Part shown: positions 35,888 to 43,987 of the stretch, piece after piece | How the letters are laid out: every line of letters starts with the position of its first letter | Numbering within the stretch: the first letter of the stretch is position 1 | Assembly: GCF_039543245.1 (NCBI RefSeq) | Contig: NZ_BAABJJ010000027.1 | Span: 6,747-70,746, forward strand | Direction: 5' to 3' | From: Algibacter_G agarivorans | GTDB taxonomy: Bacteria > Bacteroidota > Bacteroidia > Flavobacteriales > Flavobacteriaceae | DNA: 64,000 nucleotides | The notes under the pieces: model-generated | Database searches by the model: none | Told to the model about the DNA's origin: nothing | What the model saw: only the letters and a program-made list of their open reading frames with translations | Translations under genes and position numbers: made by a program

Positions 35888-36610
35888 ATGCAGGAAACAG
35901 TTGTAATTATTCCAACATATAATGAAATAGAAAACATTGAAGCTATTATTAGAGCCGTGTTTTCCGAGTCAGATGCTATTCATATTCTTGTTGTAGATGA
36001 TAATTCACCGGATTTAACGGCTTTAAAAGTAAAAGAACTTCAGAATGATTTTCCTAATCGATTGTTTTTAGAAGTACGACAAGAAAAATCTGGTTTAGGC
36101 ACAGCATATATTCATGGGTTTAAATGGAGTTTAGAAAAAAAATACAATTACATTTTTGAAATGGATGCCGATTTTTCACATAATCCAAAAGATTTGATCA
36201 AACTGTACAATGCATGCCATATTGGTGGTGCAGATATGGCAATAGGCTCAAGGTATAAAACGGGTGTTAATGTGGTTAATTGGCCAATGGCAAGGGTATT
36301 GATGTCTTATGGCGCTTCAAAATATGTGCGTTTAATAACGGGGATGAAAATTCATGATACCACTGCTGGTTTTGTTTGTTATAAAAGGAAAGTGTTAGAA
36401 TCTATAGATTTAAATGCTGTTAAATTTATAGGTTACGCATTTCAAATTGAAATGAAGTTTAAAACCTATTTAAAGAAATTTAAAATTGTTGAGGTCCCTG
36501 TTATATTTACTGATAGAACCCGAGGTGAATCTAAATTGAATACAGGGATTATTTCTGAGGCTATTTTTGGAGTCATTTCTATGAAGTTCAAGAGTTTATT
36601 TAAAAAGTAG
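35888..36610 (+). CDS. Polyprenol monophosphomannose synthase-like glycosyltransferase (GT2)
   Basis: A 240-residue soluble GT2 enzyme that transfers a sugar, usually mannose, from a nucleotide donor to polyprenyl phosphate. The motifs are VVIIPTYNEIENIE at the N terminus, VVDDNSPD, the DxD-type metal site EMDADFSHNP, and AIGSRYKTGVNVVNWP, with a late FTDRTRGESKLN. There is no C-terminal membrane domain, as in bacterial Dpm1-type enzymes. It is the first gene of an operon with dihydroorotase and a DUF4296 lipoprotein. Confidence 0.93.
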   Translation: MQETVVIIPTYNEIENIEAIIRAVFSESDAIHILVVDDNSPDLTALKVKELQNDFPNRLFLEVRQEKSGLGTAYIHGFKWSLEKKYNYIFEMDADFSHNPKDLIKLYNACHIGGADMAIGSRYKTGVNVVNWPMARVLMSYGASKYVRLITGMKIHDTTAGFVCYKRKVLESIDLNAVKFIGYAFQIEMKFKTYLKKFKIVEVPVIFTDRTRGESKLNTGIISEAIFGVISMKFKSLFKK

Positions 36611-36618
36611 AAAGTTAT

Positions 36619-37962
36619 ATGAAGAAAACAACACTTATAAAAAACGCGAAAATAGTAAATGAAGGAACTGTTTTTAGCGGAGATATATTAATTGAAGGCG
36701 AATATATAAAAGAAATAGGAGCTTCCATAAGTGCAAAATCTGCCGATGTTTTGGTTTTTGATGCTGAAGGGAAATATTTGCTACCAGGAGCTATTGATGA
36801 CCAAGTGCATTTTAGGGAACCTGGGTTAACGGATAAGGCAAATATTGAAACCGAATCTAAGGCGGCTATTGCTGGCGGAATTACGTCGTTTATCGAAATG
36901 CCAAATACCAATCCGCAAACAACCACGATAGAAAAGTTAGAAGAAAAATTTGAGATTGCTGCAAAAACGTCATCGGCCAATTATTCATTTATGTTTGGCG
37001 GAACTAATGATAATTTAGATGAGATTTTAAAATTAGATGTCAATCAAGTTGCTGGCTTAAAATTGTTTTTGGGGTCTTCAACAGGTAATATGTTGGTAGA
37101 TGATCCTAAGGTTTTAGAGAAAATTTTCGAAAGCACCAATATGCTGATTTCGGTACACTGTGAAGATGAGGGTACCATAAAAGAAAACTTTAAAAAACAT
37201 TATGAAGAGTTTGGGGATGATATCCCCGTTAAATATCATCCAATTATACGAAGTGAGGAAGCTTGCTATTTGTCATCTTCAAAAGCCATTGAATTAGCCA
37301 AAAAAACAGGTGCGAGATTGCATGTTTTTCATCTGTCAACGGGAAAGGAAACAAATTTATTTACAAATAAAATCCCTTTAAAAGATAAAAAAATTACAGC
37401 TGAAGTGTGTGTACATCATTTATGGTTTTCCGATGAAGATTATGATAAAAAAGGCACATTTATAAAATGGAATCCTGCAGTAAAAACAAAAGCAGATAGA
37501 GCTCAATTATGGGAAGCTTTATTAGATGATAGAATTGATGTTATTGCTACAGACCATGCGCCACATACTTTAGAAGAGAAGAAAAACGTTTATACTAGTG
37601 CGCCTTCAGGAGGGCCGTTAGTGCAACACGCTTTGCCTGCTATGCTGGAAATGTATCATAAAGGAAAGATATCTCTAGAAAAAGTAGTTGAAAAAATGTG
37701 CCATAATCCAGCTATATTATTTCAGGTTGAAAGACGCGGATATATCAAAGAAGGCTATTTTGCCGATTTAGTTTTGGTGGATTTGAATAACCCGTGGACT
37801 GTAAATAAAGATAATATTCTGTATAAATGTGGATGGTCGCCTTTTGAGGGCACAACCTTTAAGTCTAGAATTACCCATACTTTTTTAAATGGTAATTTAG
37901 TGTATCAAAATGCTAAGTTCAATAATGTGAAATCAGCCAAACGATTAACTTTTAATAGATGA
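36619..37962 (+). CDS. pyrC: Dihydroorotase-type amidohydrolase with altered metal motif
   Basis: A 447-residue amidohydrolase-fold protein of the dihydroorotase family, which in pyrimidine synthesis cyclises carbamoyl-aspartate. Supporting blocks are FREPGLTDKANIETESKAAI, IEMPNTNPQTT, SVHCEDEGTI, LHVFHLSTGKE and IATDHAPHTLEEK. The usual HxHxR metal motif reads Q62-V-H64-F-R66, so the first zinc-binding His is Gln. From memory this is common in Bacteroidota homologues, so it may be a clade-specific active site or a pseudo-enzyme. It starts 8 bp after the glycosyltransferase gene and overlaps the next gene by 4 bp. Confidence 0.9.
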   Translation: MKKTTLIKNAKIVNEGTVFSGDILIEGEYIKEIGASISAKSADVLVFDAEGKYLLPGAIDDQVHFREPGLTDKANIETESKAAIAGGITSFIEMPNTNPQTTTIEKLEEKFEIAAKTSSANYSFMFGGTNDNLDEILKLDVNQVAGLKLFLGSSTGNMLVDDPKVLEKIFESTNMLISVHCEDEGTIKENFKKHYEEFGDDIPVKYHPIIRSEEACYLSSSKAIELAKKTGARLHVFHLSTGKETNLFTNKIPLKDKKITAEVCVHHLWFSDEDYDKKGTFIKWNPAVKTKADRAQLWEALLDDRIDVIATDHAPHTLEEKKNVYTSAPSGGPLVQHALPAMLEMYHKGKISLEKVVEKMCHNPAILFQVERRGYIKEGYFADLVLVDLNNPWTVNKDNILYKCGWSPFEGTTFKSRITHTFLNGNLVYQNAKFNNVKSAKRLTFNR

Positions 37963-38540
37963 TTTTAAAAAGATTCATAATTTGTTTAGGTGTTATTTTA
38001 ATGGCCACTGCTTGCAATAGGGTAAAGGCTCCAGAAAAACCTAAGAATTTAATTTCGAAGGATAAAATGGTGGATATTTTAATCGACTCTAAAATTATAG
38101 CTTCTGCAAATTCTGATAATAAAAAAATAATGAAAGATAATGGTGTTAATTTGGATGCTTATGTATTTGAAAAACATAATATTGATAGTTTACAGTTTGC
38201 TTTAAGTAATAATTATTATGCATTCCATATAAAAGATTACGAAGCGATTTATGAAAAAGTTAACGATAGTTTAGAGGGTCTTAAAGTAAAGTTTAAGGAT
38301 TTAGAAGCTAAAGAATGGAAAGAACAGACAAAGCGGGAAGAAGATTCGCTTAAATCTATTAAAAAAGTAAAAGACACTTTAAAAACAGTAACAATAAAAG
38401 ATTCTATTAATTTAATTGAAATAGAAGATGCTCTAAAAGATATAGGAATAGATGATTCTTTAACTGAAAGATTATTAGAAAAGAAGATTGAACAAAAGAA
38501 AGGTTTGATTAAACCTATTTCAGATAAAGAGTTCCAATAG
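37959..38540 (+). CDS. DUF4296 lipoprotein
   Basis: A 193-residue lipoprotein (MATAC lipobox, Cys19). The domain at about 35-105 (LISKDKMVDILIDSKIIASA, then YVFEKHNIDSLQFALSNNYY) is DUF4296; the rest is a charged, probably coiled-coil tail. The function is unknown; the family is specific to Bacteroidota. Its start overlaps the dihydroorotase stop (ATGA), and its end overlaps the oppositely oriented epimerase gene by 26 bp. Confidence 0.87.
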   Translation: MILKRFIICLGVILMATACNRVKAPEKPKNLISKDKMVDILIDSKIIASANSDNKKIMKDNGVNLDAYVFEKHNIDSLQFALSNNYYAFHIKDYEAIYEKVNDSLEGLKVKFKDLEAKEWKEQTKREEDSLKSIKKVKDTLKTVTIKDSINLIEIEDALKDIGIDDSLTERLLEKKIEQKKGLIKPISDKEFQ

Positions 38541-39516
38541 CATCAATAGTTTTATCAACAGCTTTGAATTTGTAATTTAAAGCTGTTTTTATTTTATCAC
38601 TATTATGATTGGTTTCAGTAACTAATGATTTTGCCAAGTGTTTAGTTATTTGGCGTCTTTTACCTGTTAATTTGTGTTTTAACCAATCTAATTTCCAAAC
38701 TAAATTTAATAACCAAGGACCTGCTAATTTTTTTGGAGGTATCACATCTACAGATTTTGCCAAAGCCTGTAAAAAATCTTTATAGCTCCAATCTTCAGCA
38801 ACTAATACAAAACGTTCATTTGTAATAGGGCTATTCATTAATTCAATCATAATAGATACCACATCGTCAACAGCGATAAGAGCAACCGTTCCAGAAGTGT
38901 AATATTTTAAACCCTTGTGTGCTTTTTGAAATAAACTTCCTGAACCATAACGCCAAATACCAGCACCTAAAATAACTCCAGGATTTACAATTACGACATC
39001 TAAACCTTCTTGTGTAGCACGCCAAACTTCCATTTCGGCGCCATACTTTGTTATAGCATAAGCATTATTGTCTTCTTCAGGATTCCAGTTTGTATCTTCA
39101 GTAATGGACTTGTTATTTAGCTCATGTCCTAATGTGGCGATAGAACTCACGTAGCAAAGTTTTTCAACAGTATTAGAAAGACATAGATTTACAATATTAG
39201 CAGTGCCTTCAATATTTGTTCGTCGTAAAAGCTGGTATTTATCAGGCTCAAAAGACACAAAAGCAGCACAATGGTAAATACGAGAAATACCGGTGAAAGC
39301 TTCAGAAAGGGCAGGGATATCTAAAATATCTGCTTGAATCCATTCCACAGCATTAAAAAGAGATTCATAATCATCGGTATAACAAGAAAACACGTTTTTT
39401 ACGTTGCTCAGTTTACGTTCGTTCCTGTAAATAGCTTTTACTTTTTCATGGCTATTTACAAGCTTAAAAAGTAAATGTGCGCCTACTAAACCCGTGCCTC
39501 CTGTTACTAAAATCAT
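38515..39516 (-). CDS. NAD-dependent epimerase/dehydratase family protein
   Basis: A 333-residue extended short-chain dehydrogenase. The Rossmann motif is at the N terminus (VTGGTGLVGAHLLFKL), the catalytic pair is in YAITKYGAE with an upstream Ser in YVSSIATLG, and there is DxxD-type adenine-side binding (QADILDI). It resembles dihydroflavonol reductase-like or sterol-dehydrogenase-like SDRs; the substrate is unknown. There is no signal peptide. Confidence 0.9.
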   Translation of the reverse strand: MILVTGGTGLVGAHLLFKLVNSHEKVKAIYRNERKLSNVKNVFSCYTDDYESLFNAVEWIQADILDIPALSEAFTGISRIYHCAAFVSFEPDKYQLLRRTNIEGTANIVNLCLSNTVEKLCYVSSIATLGHELNNKSITEDTNWNPEEDNNAYAITKYGAEMEVWRATQEGLDVVIVNPGVILGAGIWRYGSGSLFQKAHKGLKYYTSGTVALIAVDDVVSIMIELMNSPITNERFVLVAEDWSYKDFLQALAKSVDVIPPKKLAGPWLLNLVWKLDWLKHKLTGKRRQITKHLAKSLVTETNHNSDKIKTALNYKFKAVDKTIDAIGTLYLK

Positions 39517-39565
39517 ACAACGAAAGTAATGAATATTTAAAATAATTAGAAGGAAAAAAATAGTT

Positions 39566-39646
39566 TTCAGTCACAGTATTCAGTTAGCAGTAAACAGTCA
39601 AAACATCAGTGTTAGTATTAAGTCTCAGTATTCAGTAATAACTATG
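39566..39646. repeat. Low-complexity CAGTATTCAGT-type intergenic repeat
   Basis: CAGTCACAGTATTCAGT and CTCAGTATTCAGTAAT occur within about 75 bp, sharing the core CAGTATTCAGT with 26894-26907 in the suf operon. A further stretch at 39684-39720 repeats TCCGTC/TCATTTGTCATCGG/TCTTCCGTC words. There is no ORF. Together they fill most of the 281-bp gap upstream of tyrS. Confidence 0.55.
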
Positions 39647-39763
39647 CGTCTTTAGGTGAAAAATTAATTTCGTTTCAACTTTGCTATCCGTCATTTGTCA
39701 TCGGTCTTCCGTCTTTTATCCAAAGAATTACACAGAAACCATAACTAATTCTACATTGATTTT

Positions 39764-39772
39764 TATATTTGC
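39764..39772 (+). promoter_or_regulatory. Promoter -7 box of tyrS
   Basis: TATATTTGC fits TAnnTTTGC and lies 26 bp before the ATG. I see no T-box leader. Confidence 0.6.
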
Positions 39773-39797
39773 CATAGTTTTGTAAAATAGAAGAAGC

Positions 39798-41093
39798 ATG
39801 ATAAAGAATTTTGTTGAAGAATTAACTTGGAGAGGCATGATACATACCATAATGCCAGGAGCTGAAGAACATTTAATGGAAAGCATGCGTAGTGCTTATG
39901 TAGGGTTTGACCCTACCGCAGATTCTTTACACATTGGTAATTTGGTGCCTATTATGTTATTGGCACATTATCAGCGTTGTGGACATAGGCCTGTGGCGTT
40001 GGTTGGTGGGGCAACAGGTATGATTGGCGATCCGTCAGGAAAATCTAATGAGCGTAATTTGTTAGATGAAAATACATTGCGCCATAATCAAGATGCTATA
40101 AAAGGGCAATTAGCACATTTTTTAGATTTTGAAAGTGATGTTGAAAACGCTGCAGTTTTAGTGAATAATTACGATTGGATGAAAGACTTTTCGTTTCTTG
40201 GATTTATTCGCGATGTTGGGAAACATATTACCGTAAATTATATGATGGCTAAAGATTCTGTGAAAAATAGAATTTCATCGGATGCTTCTGAAGGGATGAG
40301 TTTTACAGAATTTACATACCAGCTTGTACAAGGTTATGATTTTCTTCATTTATATAAAACAAATGATTGTTCTATACAAATGGGAGGGAGTGACCAATGG
40401 GGAAATATTACAACAGGAACTGAATTAATTAGAAGAATTTCTGGAGGAAAAGGCTATGCTATTACCTGTCCTTTAATTACAAAATCTGATGGTTCTAAAT
40501 TCGGGAAGTCTGAAGGCGGAAACGTTTGGTTGGATGCCAACAGAACGTCGCCATATAAATTCTACCAATATTGGTTAAATTCTAGTGATGAAGATGCTGA
40601 AAAGTATATTAAGATTTTTACTTTTTTAAAGGAAGGCGACATAAATGCTTTAATCAATGAGCATCAAGAAGCGCCGCATTTAAGAGTGTTACAAAAGCGT
40701 TTAGCAGAAGAAATCACAACAATGGTACATTCTAAAGACGATTTAGAGAATGCTTTAAAAGCGAGTAGTATTCTTTTTGGGAAATCTACAAGTGAAGATT
40801 TAAAACAATTAAATGAACAAACCTTTTTAGATGTTTTTGATGGTGTACCACAAACCCAAATTGCACAATCTGATATTGAAAACGGATTAGATATTATTGC
40901 TGCTTTAGCGGAAAAAGGAGGGTTTTTAAAATCTAATGGAGAAGCAAGGCGCGCATTAAAAGAAAACTCAATTGCTGTAAATAAAGAAAAAGTAAAAGAC
41001 GATTATAGAATTACTTCTAAAGATTTAATAAACAGTAAGTTTGTGCTTTTACAGCGTGGTAAAAAGAACTATTTTGTATTACAGGTAGTTTAG
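39798..41093 (+). CDS. tyrS: Tyrosyl-tRNA synthetase
   Basis: Charges tRNA-Tyr; 431 residues, standard for the bacterial TyrRS of class I. The ATP motifs are HIGN (45-48) and KFGKS (234-238). The tyrosine pocket is visible in MGGSDQWGNITTG. The C-terminal S4-like RNA-binding domain is about 355-431 (FLKSNGEARRALKENSIAVN). It is a single gene with its own promoter and terminator. Confidence 0.97.
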   Translation: MIKNFVEELTWRGMIHTIMPGAEEHLMESMRSAYVGFDPTADSLHIGNLVPIMLLAHYQRCGHRPVALVGGATGMIGDPSGKSNERNLLDENTLRHNQDAIKGQLAHFLDFESDVENAAVLVNNYDWMKDFSFLGFIRDVGKHITVNYMMAKDSVKNRISSDASEGMSFTEFTYQLVQGYDFLHLYKTNDCSIQMGGSDQWGNITTGTELIRRISGGKGYAITCPLITKSDGSKFGKSEGGNVWLDANRTSPYKFYQYWLNSSDEDAEKYIKIFTFLKEGDINALINEHQEAPHLRVLQKRLAEEITTMVHSKDDLENALKASSILFGKSTSEDLKQLNEQTFLDVFDGVPQTQIAQSDIENGLDIIAALAEKGGFLKSNGEARRALKENSIAVNKEKVKDDYRITSKDLINSKFVLLQRGKKNYFVLQVV

Positions 41094-41099
41094 AAAATA

Positions 41100-41129
41100 G
41101 TAAAGCCTGAGTAAGAACTCAGGCTTTAC
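41100..41129 (+). terminator. Hairpin terminator of tyrS
   Basis: GTAAAGCCTGAG and CTCAGGCTTTAC form a 12-bp perfect stem seven bases after the tyrS stop codon. The T-run after it is weak, so it may be a stabilising or less efficient terminator. Confidence 0.75.
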
Positions 41130-41217
41130 ATTTAACCAACCAACTAAAAACTAATTTTTCTTTTTCTTAGTTTAAGGTTTTGTCGTAATATTTTAGAATA
41201 CCTTACAAAAGGATACG

Positions 41218-41664
41218 TTATTTTTTATATTTTATAGATTCCCAGTTTTTGTCTGCTTTCTTTTTAAGGTAAGTAGCGTTTTGGTTGTTCCATAATTCAA
41301 GCGTATTTGTTCCCCAAGCATTATAAAAGAGATACAGCTTGCCATCTTTAACTTGAAATGTTTTAGGGTTAATAGATCCTTTATTGCTTTTCTCAGCTAC
41401 AGCATAAGCACAATAACCACCATACTGCGGCAAATATTTTTCTGGGTTCTTGTTAAATTTTTCAAGGTTTTCTTTCGAAGAAAATTTATAGTTCACACCA
41501 TCATGTGTGGTAATAAATGCTTTATTCCCTTCAATGGCTTTATTTTTAAAATAGGCAACAACGTCGTAGCCATTTGCAGCAAATCCTTTTTTTGTATTGT
41601 AGTCAATATTTTGTGCAAAAGTTGAATTGAAAACAAGAAAAACAAAGAGTATTAGACTTTTCAT
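41218..41664 (-). CDS. Secreted YHS-domain protein
   Basis: A 148-residue exported protein with a signal peptide to about residue 17 (TFAQ) and a YHS domain: KGFAANGYDVVAYF, then FSSKENLEKFNKNPEKYLPQ and YGGYCAYAVA. YHS domains bind metals, often copper or other soft metals; the single Cys in GGYCAYAV fits a metal-binding role. The C-terminal part (LYLFYNAWGTNTLELW) is typical of the periplasmic family. The function is not established. Confidence 0.88.
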   Translation of the reverse strand: MKSLILFVFLVFNSTFAQNIDYNTKKGFAANGYDVVAYFKNKAIEGNKAFITTHDGVNYKFSSKENLEKFNKNPEKYLPQYGGYCAYAVAEKSNKGSINPKTFQVKDGKLYLFYNAWGTNTLELWNNQNATYLKKKADKNWESIKYKK

Positions 41665-41709
41665 AACATGTATTTTATAATGAGTCTAAAAATAAGCTAG
41701 AACTTACAG

Positions 41710-42690
41710 TTAAAGCACCATAAGGTTACACCCGCGAATATCAGAATTATCAAAACGACCAATCACTTCAAAGGAACCATCAGCATTAACTCTGCCTAAA
41801 TCTTGCGTAGCAATAAAAGCGCAAGAATTAATGTTGGCTAAATCAATAACATTAATACCTCCAGCTTTACCGTAGTTTTGAATGCTAAGCGCATCTTCAG
41901 TATCACGTGTTAAAATTTTCATCCATGGCGGACAGTTAAAAACACCTTGCCCTTTAGAGTAGGCTTGACTTAAAAGTTCGGTCATGCCATATTCGCTATG
42001 TATGTTGTCAACTCCAAATCCGTCTTTTAATGTTTTATGAAGCTCGGCTCTAATCATTTCTTTTCTTCGGCCCTTCATGCCTCCAGTTTCCATGATTATT
42101 GTATTGTTTAGGTTGAATTTATAAGTTTCAACTAAATTTAATAAAGCAAAAGATACGCCGATTAACAAAACTTTTTTTTCTTCAGAATCCAATTTAATTA
42201 AGGTGTCTTTTAATGCTGAAATAGTATTCAAATAAAAACCACTTTCATCATGCTTAGAGATTTTAATCATGGCATCTACCATGTAAATTAAGGATGAACC
42301 CTCGCGTTCTAAATAAGAAGGGAGTAATCCTAAAATAACATAATCTTCAATATTTCCATAAAACTGCTGAAACCCCTTTGTAAAACTTTGAGTGTAAATT
42401 TCTAAATCCGTTACATGGTGTTTACTCGTTGAACTTCCTGTGGTTCCAGAACTTGTAAAGGTTGTTTTAATTGGTTCTTTGGAACTTAAAACAGCCTTCG
42501 TTTTAAAGAATTGAATGGGTAAAAAAGGAATGTCTTTTAAGGTTTTTACATCGCTTGGATGTTTATACAATAAATCGCAAAAAGACCGATACACCCTATT
42601 GTTTTCAAATTGAAACTTAAAAACTTGCAGTGCTAAGTTCTCAAATTCAGTCTGATTTTTAATATTAAAAATGGCGTTGGAATCAATCAT
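41710..42690 (-). CDS. LuxE/PaaK-family acyltransferase
   Basis: A 326-residue protein from the start MIDSNAIFNIKN; a longer frame to 42747 would run into the upstream terminator. It has the adenylate-forming-like SSGTTGSSTSKH loop, IMETGGMKGRRKEMI, and HSEYGMTELLSQAY, as in acyl-protein synthetase LuxE and phenylacetate-CoA ligase relatives. It probably activates or transfers an acyl group; in flavobacteria such genes are often found in cell-envelope or acyl metabolism contexts. Confidence is high for the family and low for the substrate. Confidence 0.88.
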   Translation of the reverse strand: MIDSNAIFNIKNQTEFENLALQVFKFQFENNRVYRSFCDLLYKHPSDVKTLKDIPFLPIQFFKTKAVLSSKEPIKTTFTSSGTTGSSTSKHHVTDLEIYTQSFTKGFQQFYGNIEDYVILGLLPSYLEREGSSLIYMVDAMIKISKHDESGFYLNTISALKDTLIKLDSEEKKVLLIGVSFALLNLVETYKFNLNNTIIMETGGMKGRRKEMIRAELHKTLKDGFGVDNIHSEYGMTELLSQAYSKGQGVFNCPPWMKILTRDTEDALSIQNYGKAGGINVIDLANINSCAFIATQDLGRVNADGSFEVIGRFDNSDIRGCNLMVL

Positions 42691-42722
42691 ACTTTTATAA
42701 AGAAACAAAAGTATATAAAATA

Positions 42723-42752
42723 AAAAAGCGTTGCTACTAGACAACACTTTTT
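42723..42752 (-). terminator. Terminator of the small T9SS-tail gene
   Basis: On the minus strand AAAAAGTGTTG and CAACGCTTTTTT pair (one G-T pair) around an eight-base loop and end in T residues, 22 bp after the stop codon of the gene ending at 42774. Confidence 0.75.
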
Positions 42753-42773
42753 AAATGCAATATGATTTTATAG

Positions 42774-43115
42774 TTATTTTATAACCAATTTTCTTATTTC
42801 ACTAATATTGTTTTCAGTAATTTTCAAAATATATACACCTTTGCTCAAGTTTGAAATATTTAATTCTTTACCGGTTATATAAGTAGAAAACAATTGTTTT
42901 CCTAAAACATTATAAAATTCAACTTTCTTATTTAAACGGAGTTTTGATGTAATGTAAACATAGGTTTTTCCATCACTAACAGGGTTCGGATATACAGATA
43001 AGCCTTCTATGTTTTTTTCAATAGGTGTGTTATTAGCATTATTTTGAGCATCACTATATGGAGTGGTAAAAAATGCTAAAACTATTAATAAAGATAAAAA
43101 GTAGTTTCTTTTCAT
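42774..43115 (-). CDS. Small secreted protein consisting mainly of a T9SS sorting domain
   Basis: A 113-residue protein with a signal peptide (to about 23, PYSDAQ), a short linker, and a complete type A T9SS domain (VYPNPVSDGKTYVYI, NISNLSKGVYILKI, RKLVIK). There is almost no cargo domain, which is unusual: either a short peptide is delivered or the gene is a remnant of a longer cargo. It has its own terminator, supporting that it is a real unit. Confidence 0.82.
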   Translation of the reverse strand: MKRNYFLSLLIVLAFFTTPYSDAQNNANNTPIEKNIEGLSVYPNPVSDGKTYVYITSKLRLNKKVEFYNVLGKQLFSTYITGKELNISNLSKGVYILKITENNISEIRKLVIK

Positions 43116-43210
43116 ACGTCGTGTCAGTTTTATAAAGGTAATAAATTAGCGCAAAAGTGATGCCAAAAAAGTGTTAAAGATTATAGTTGTTGGTCGAAAG
43201 ATTAAATTAC

Positions 43211-43243
43211 TGTAAGTTGATTGTTACCTTAATGTTATTAATT
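43211..43243 (+). promoter_or_regulatory. Triple 11-bp direct repeat, candidate PhoB-type operator
   Basis: Three consecutive 11-bp units begin with TGT: TGTAAGTTGAT, TGTTACCTTAA and TGTTATTAATT. OmpR/PhoB-type winged-helix regulators bind direct repeats with an 11-bp period. The array ends 33 bp before the TATATTTAC box, and the gene downstream encodes just such a regulator, so autoregulation is plausible. Confidence 0.45.
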
Positions 43244-43275
43244 TTAGAATTTTCATAAAATCATGTTATAAGCTT

Positions 43276-43284
43276 TATATTTAC
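43276..43284 (+). promoter_or_regulatory. Promoter -7 box of the two-component operon
   Basis: TATATTTAC resembles TAnnTTTG and lies 23 bp before the response regulator ATG. Confidence 0.5.
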
Positions 43285-43306
43285 TTCAACAAACAAGTAA
43301 GTAATA

Positions 43307-43987
43307 ATGAAAAAGAAGGATATTAAGATACTATTAGTTGATGACGAACCAGATATTTTAGAAATAGTTGGATACAATTTATCAAATGAAGGCTATCAGG
43401 TAATTACTGCTGAAAATGGACAAGAAGGTGTTAAAAAAGCAAAAAAGGAACTACCACATTTAATCATTTTAGATGTTATGATGCCTGAAATGGATGGTAT
43501 AGAAGCTTGCGAAATTATTAGAAAAAACCCTGATTTAGAAAATACCATAGTTACTTTTTTAACCGCTAGAGGAGAGGATTATTCTCAGGTCGCAGGTTTT
43601 GATGCCGGAGCAGATGACTACATTACCAAGCCCATAAAACCAAAAGTTTTAGTGAGTAAAGTCAAAGCCTTATTAAGACGTTTTAAAGAAGAGGATGTTG
43701 CCGACACCCTTAAAGTTGGAAGTTTAGTAATAAATAGAGACGAATACAAGATTATCTCAAAAGGGAAAGAACTTGTTTTACCTAGAAAAGAATTTGAATT
43801 GCTATCTTTACTGGCATCTAAACCGGGGAAAGTTTTTAAAAGAGATGAAATTCTTGATTCGGTTTGGGGTAATGAAGTCGTTGTTGGAGGCAGAACGATT
43901 GATGTTCATATTCGTAAACTGCGTGAAAAATTAGGAGATAAAAGCTTTAAAACTATAAAAGGTGTAGGCTATAAGTTTGTAGATTAA
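43307..43987 (+). CDS. OmpR/PhoB-family response regulator
   Basis: A 226-residue DNA-binding response regulator. In the receiver domain (1-125) the acidic pocket is in VDDEPD, the phosphorylated Asp is D56 (IILDVMMPEMDG), and the conserved Thr and Lys are in FLTARGED and DYITKPIKP. The winged helix (about 135-226) has LPRKEFELLSLLASKPGKVF and VVGGRTIDVHIRKLREKLG, with the ending IKGVGYKFVD. Organisation with the next gene is PhoB/PhoR-like, but the signal is not proven to be phosphate. Its stop overlaps the kinase start by one base. Confidence 0.94.
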   Translation: MKKKDIKILLVDDEPDILEIVGYNLSNEGYQVITAENGQEGVKKAKKELPHLIILDVMMPEMDGIEACEIIRKNPDLENTIVTFLTARGEDYSQVAGFDAGADDYITKPIKPKVLVSKVKALLRRFKEEDVADTLKVGSLVINRDEYKIISKGKELVLPRKEFELLSLLASKPGKVFKRDEILDSVWGNEVVVGGRTIDVHIRKLREKLGDKSFKTIKGVGYKFVD

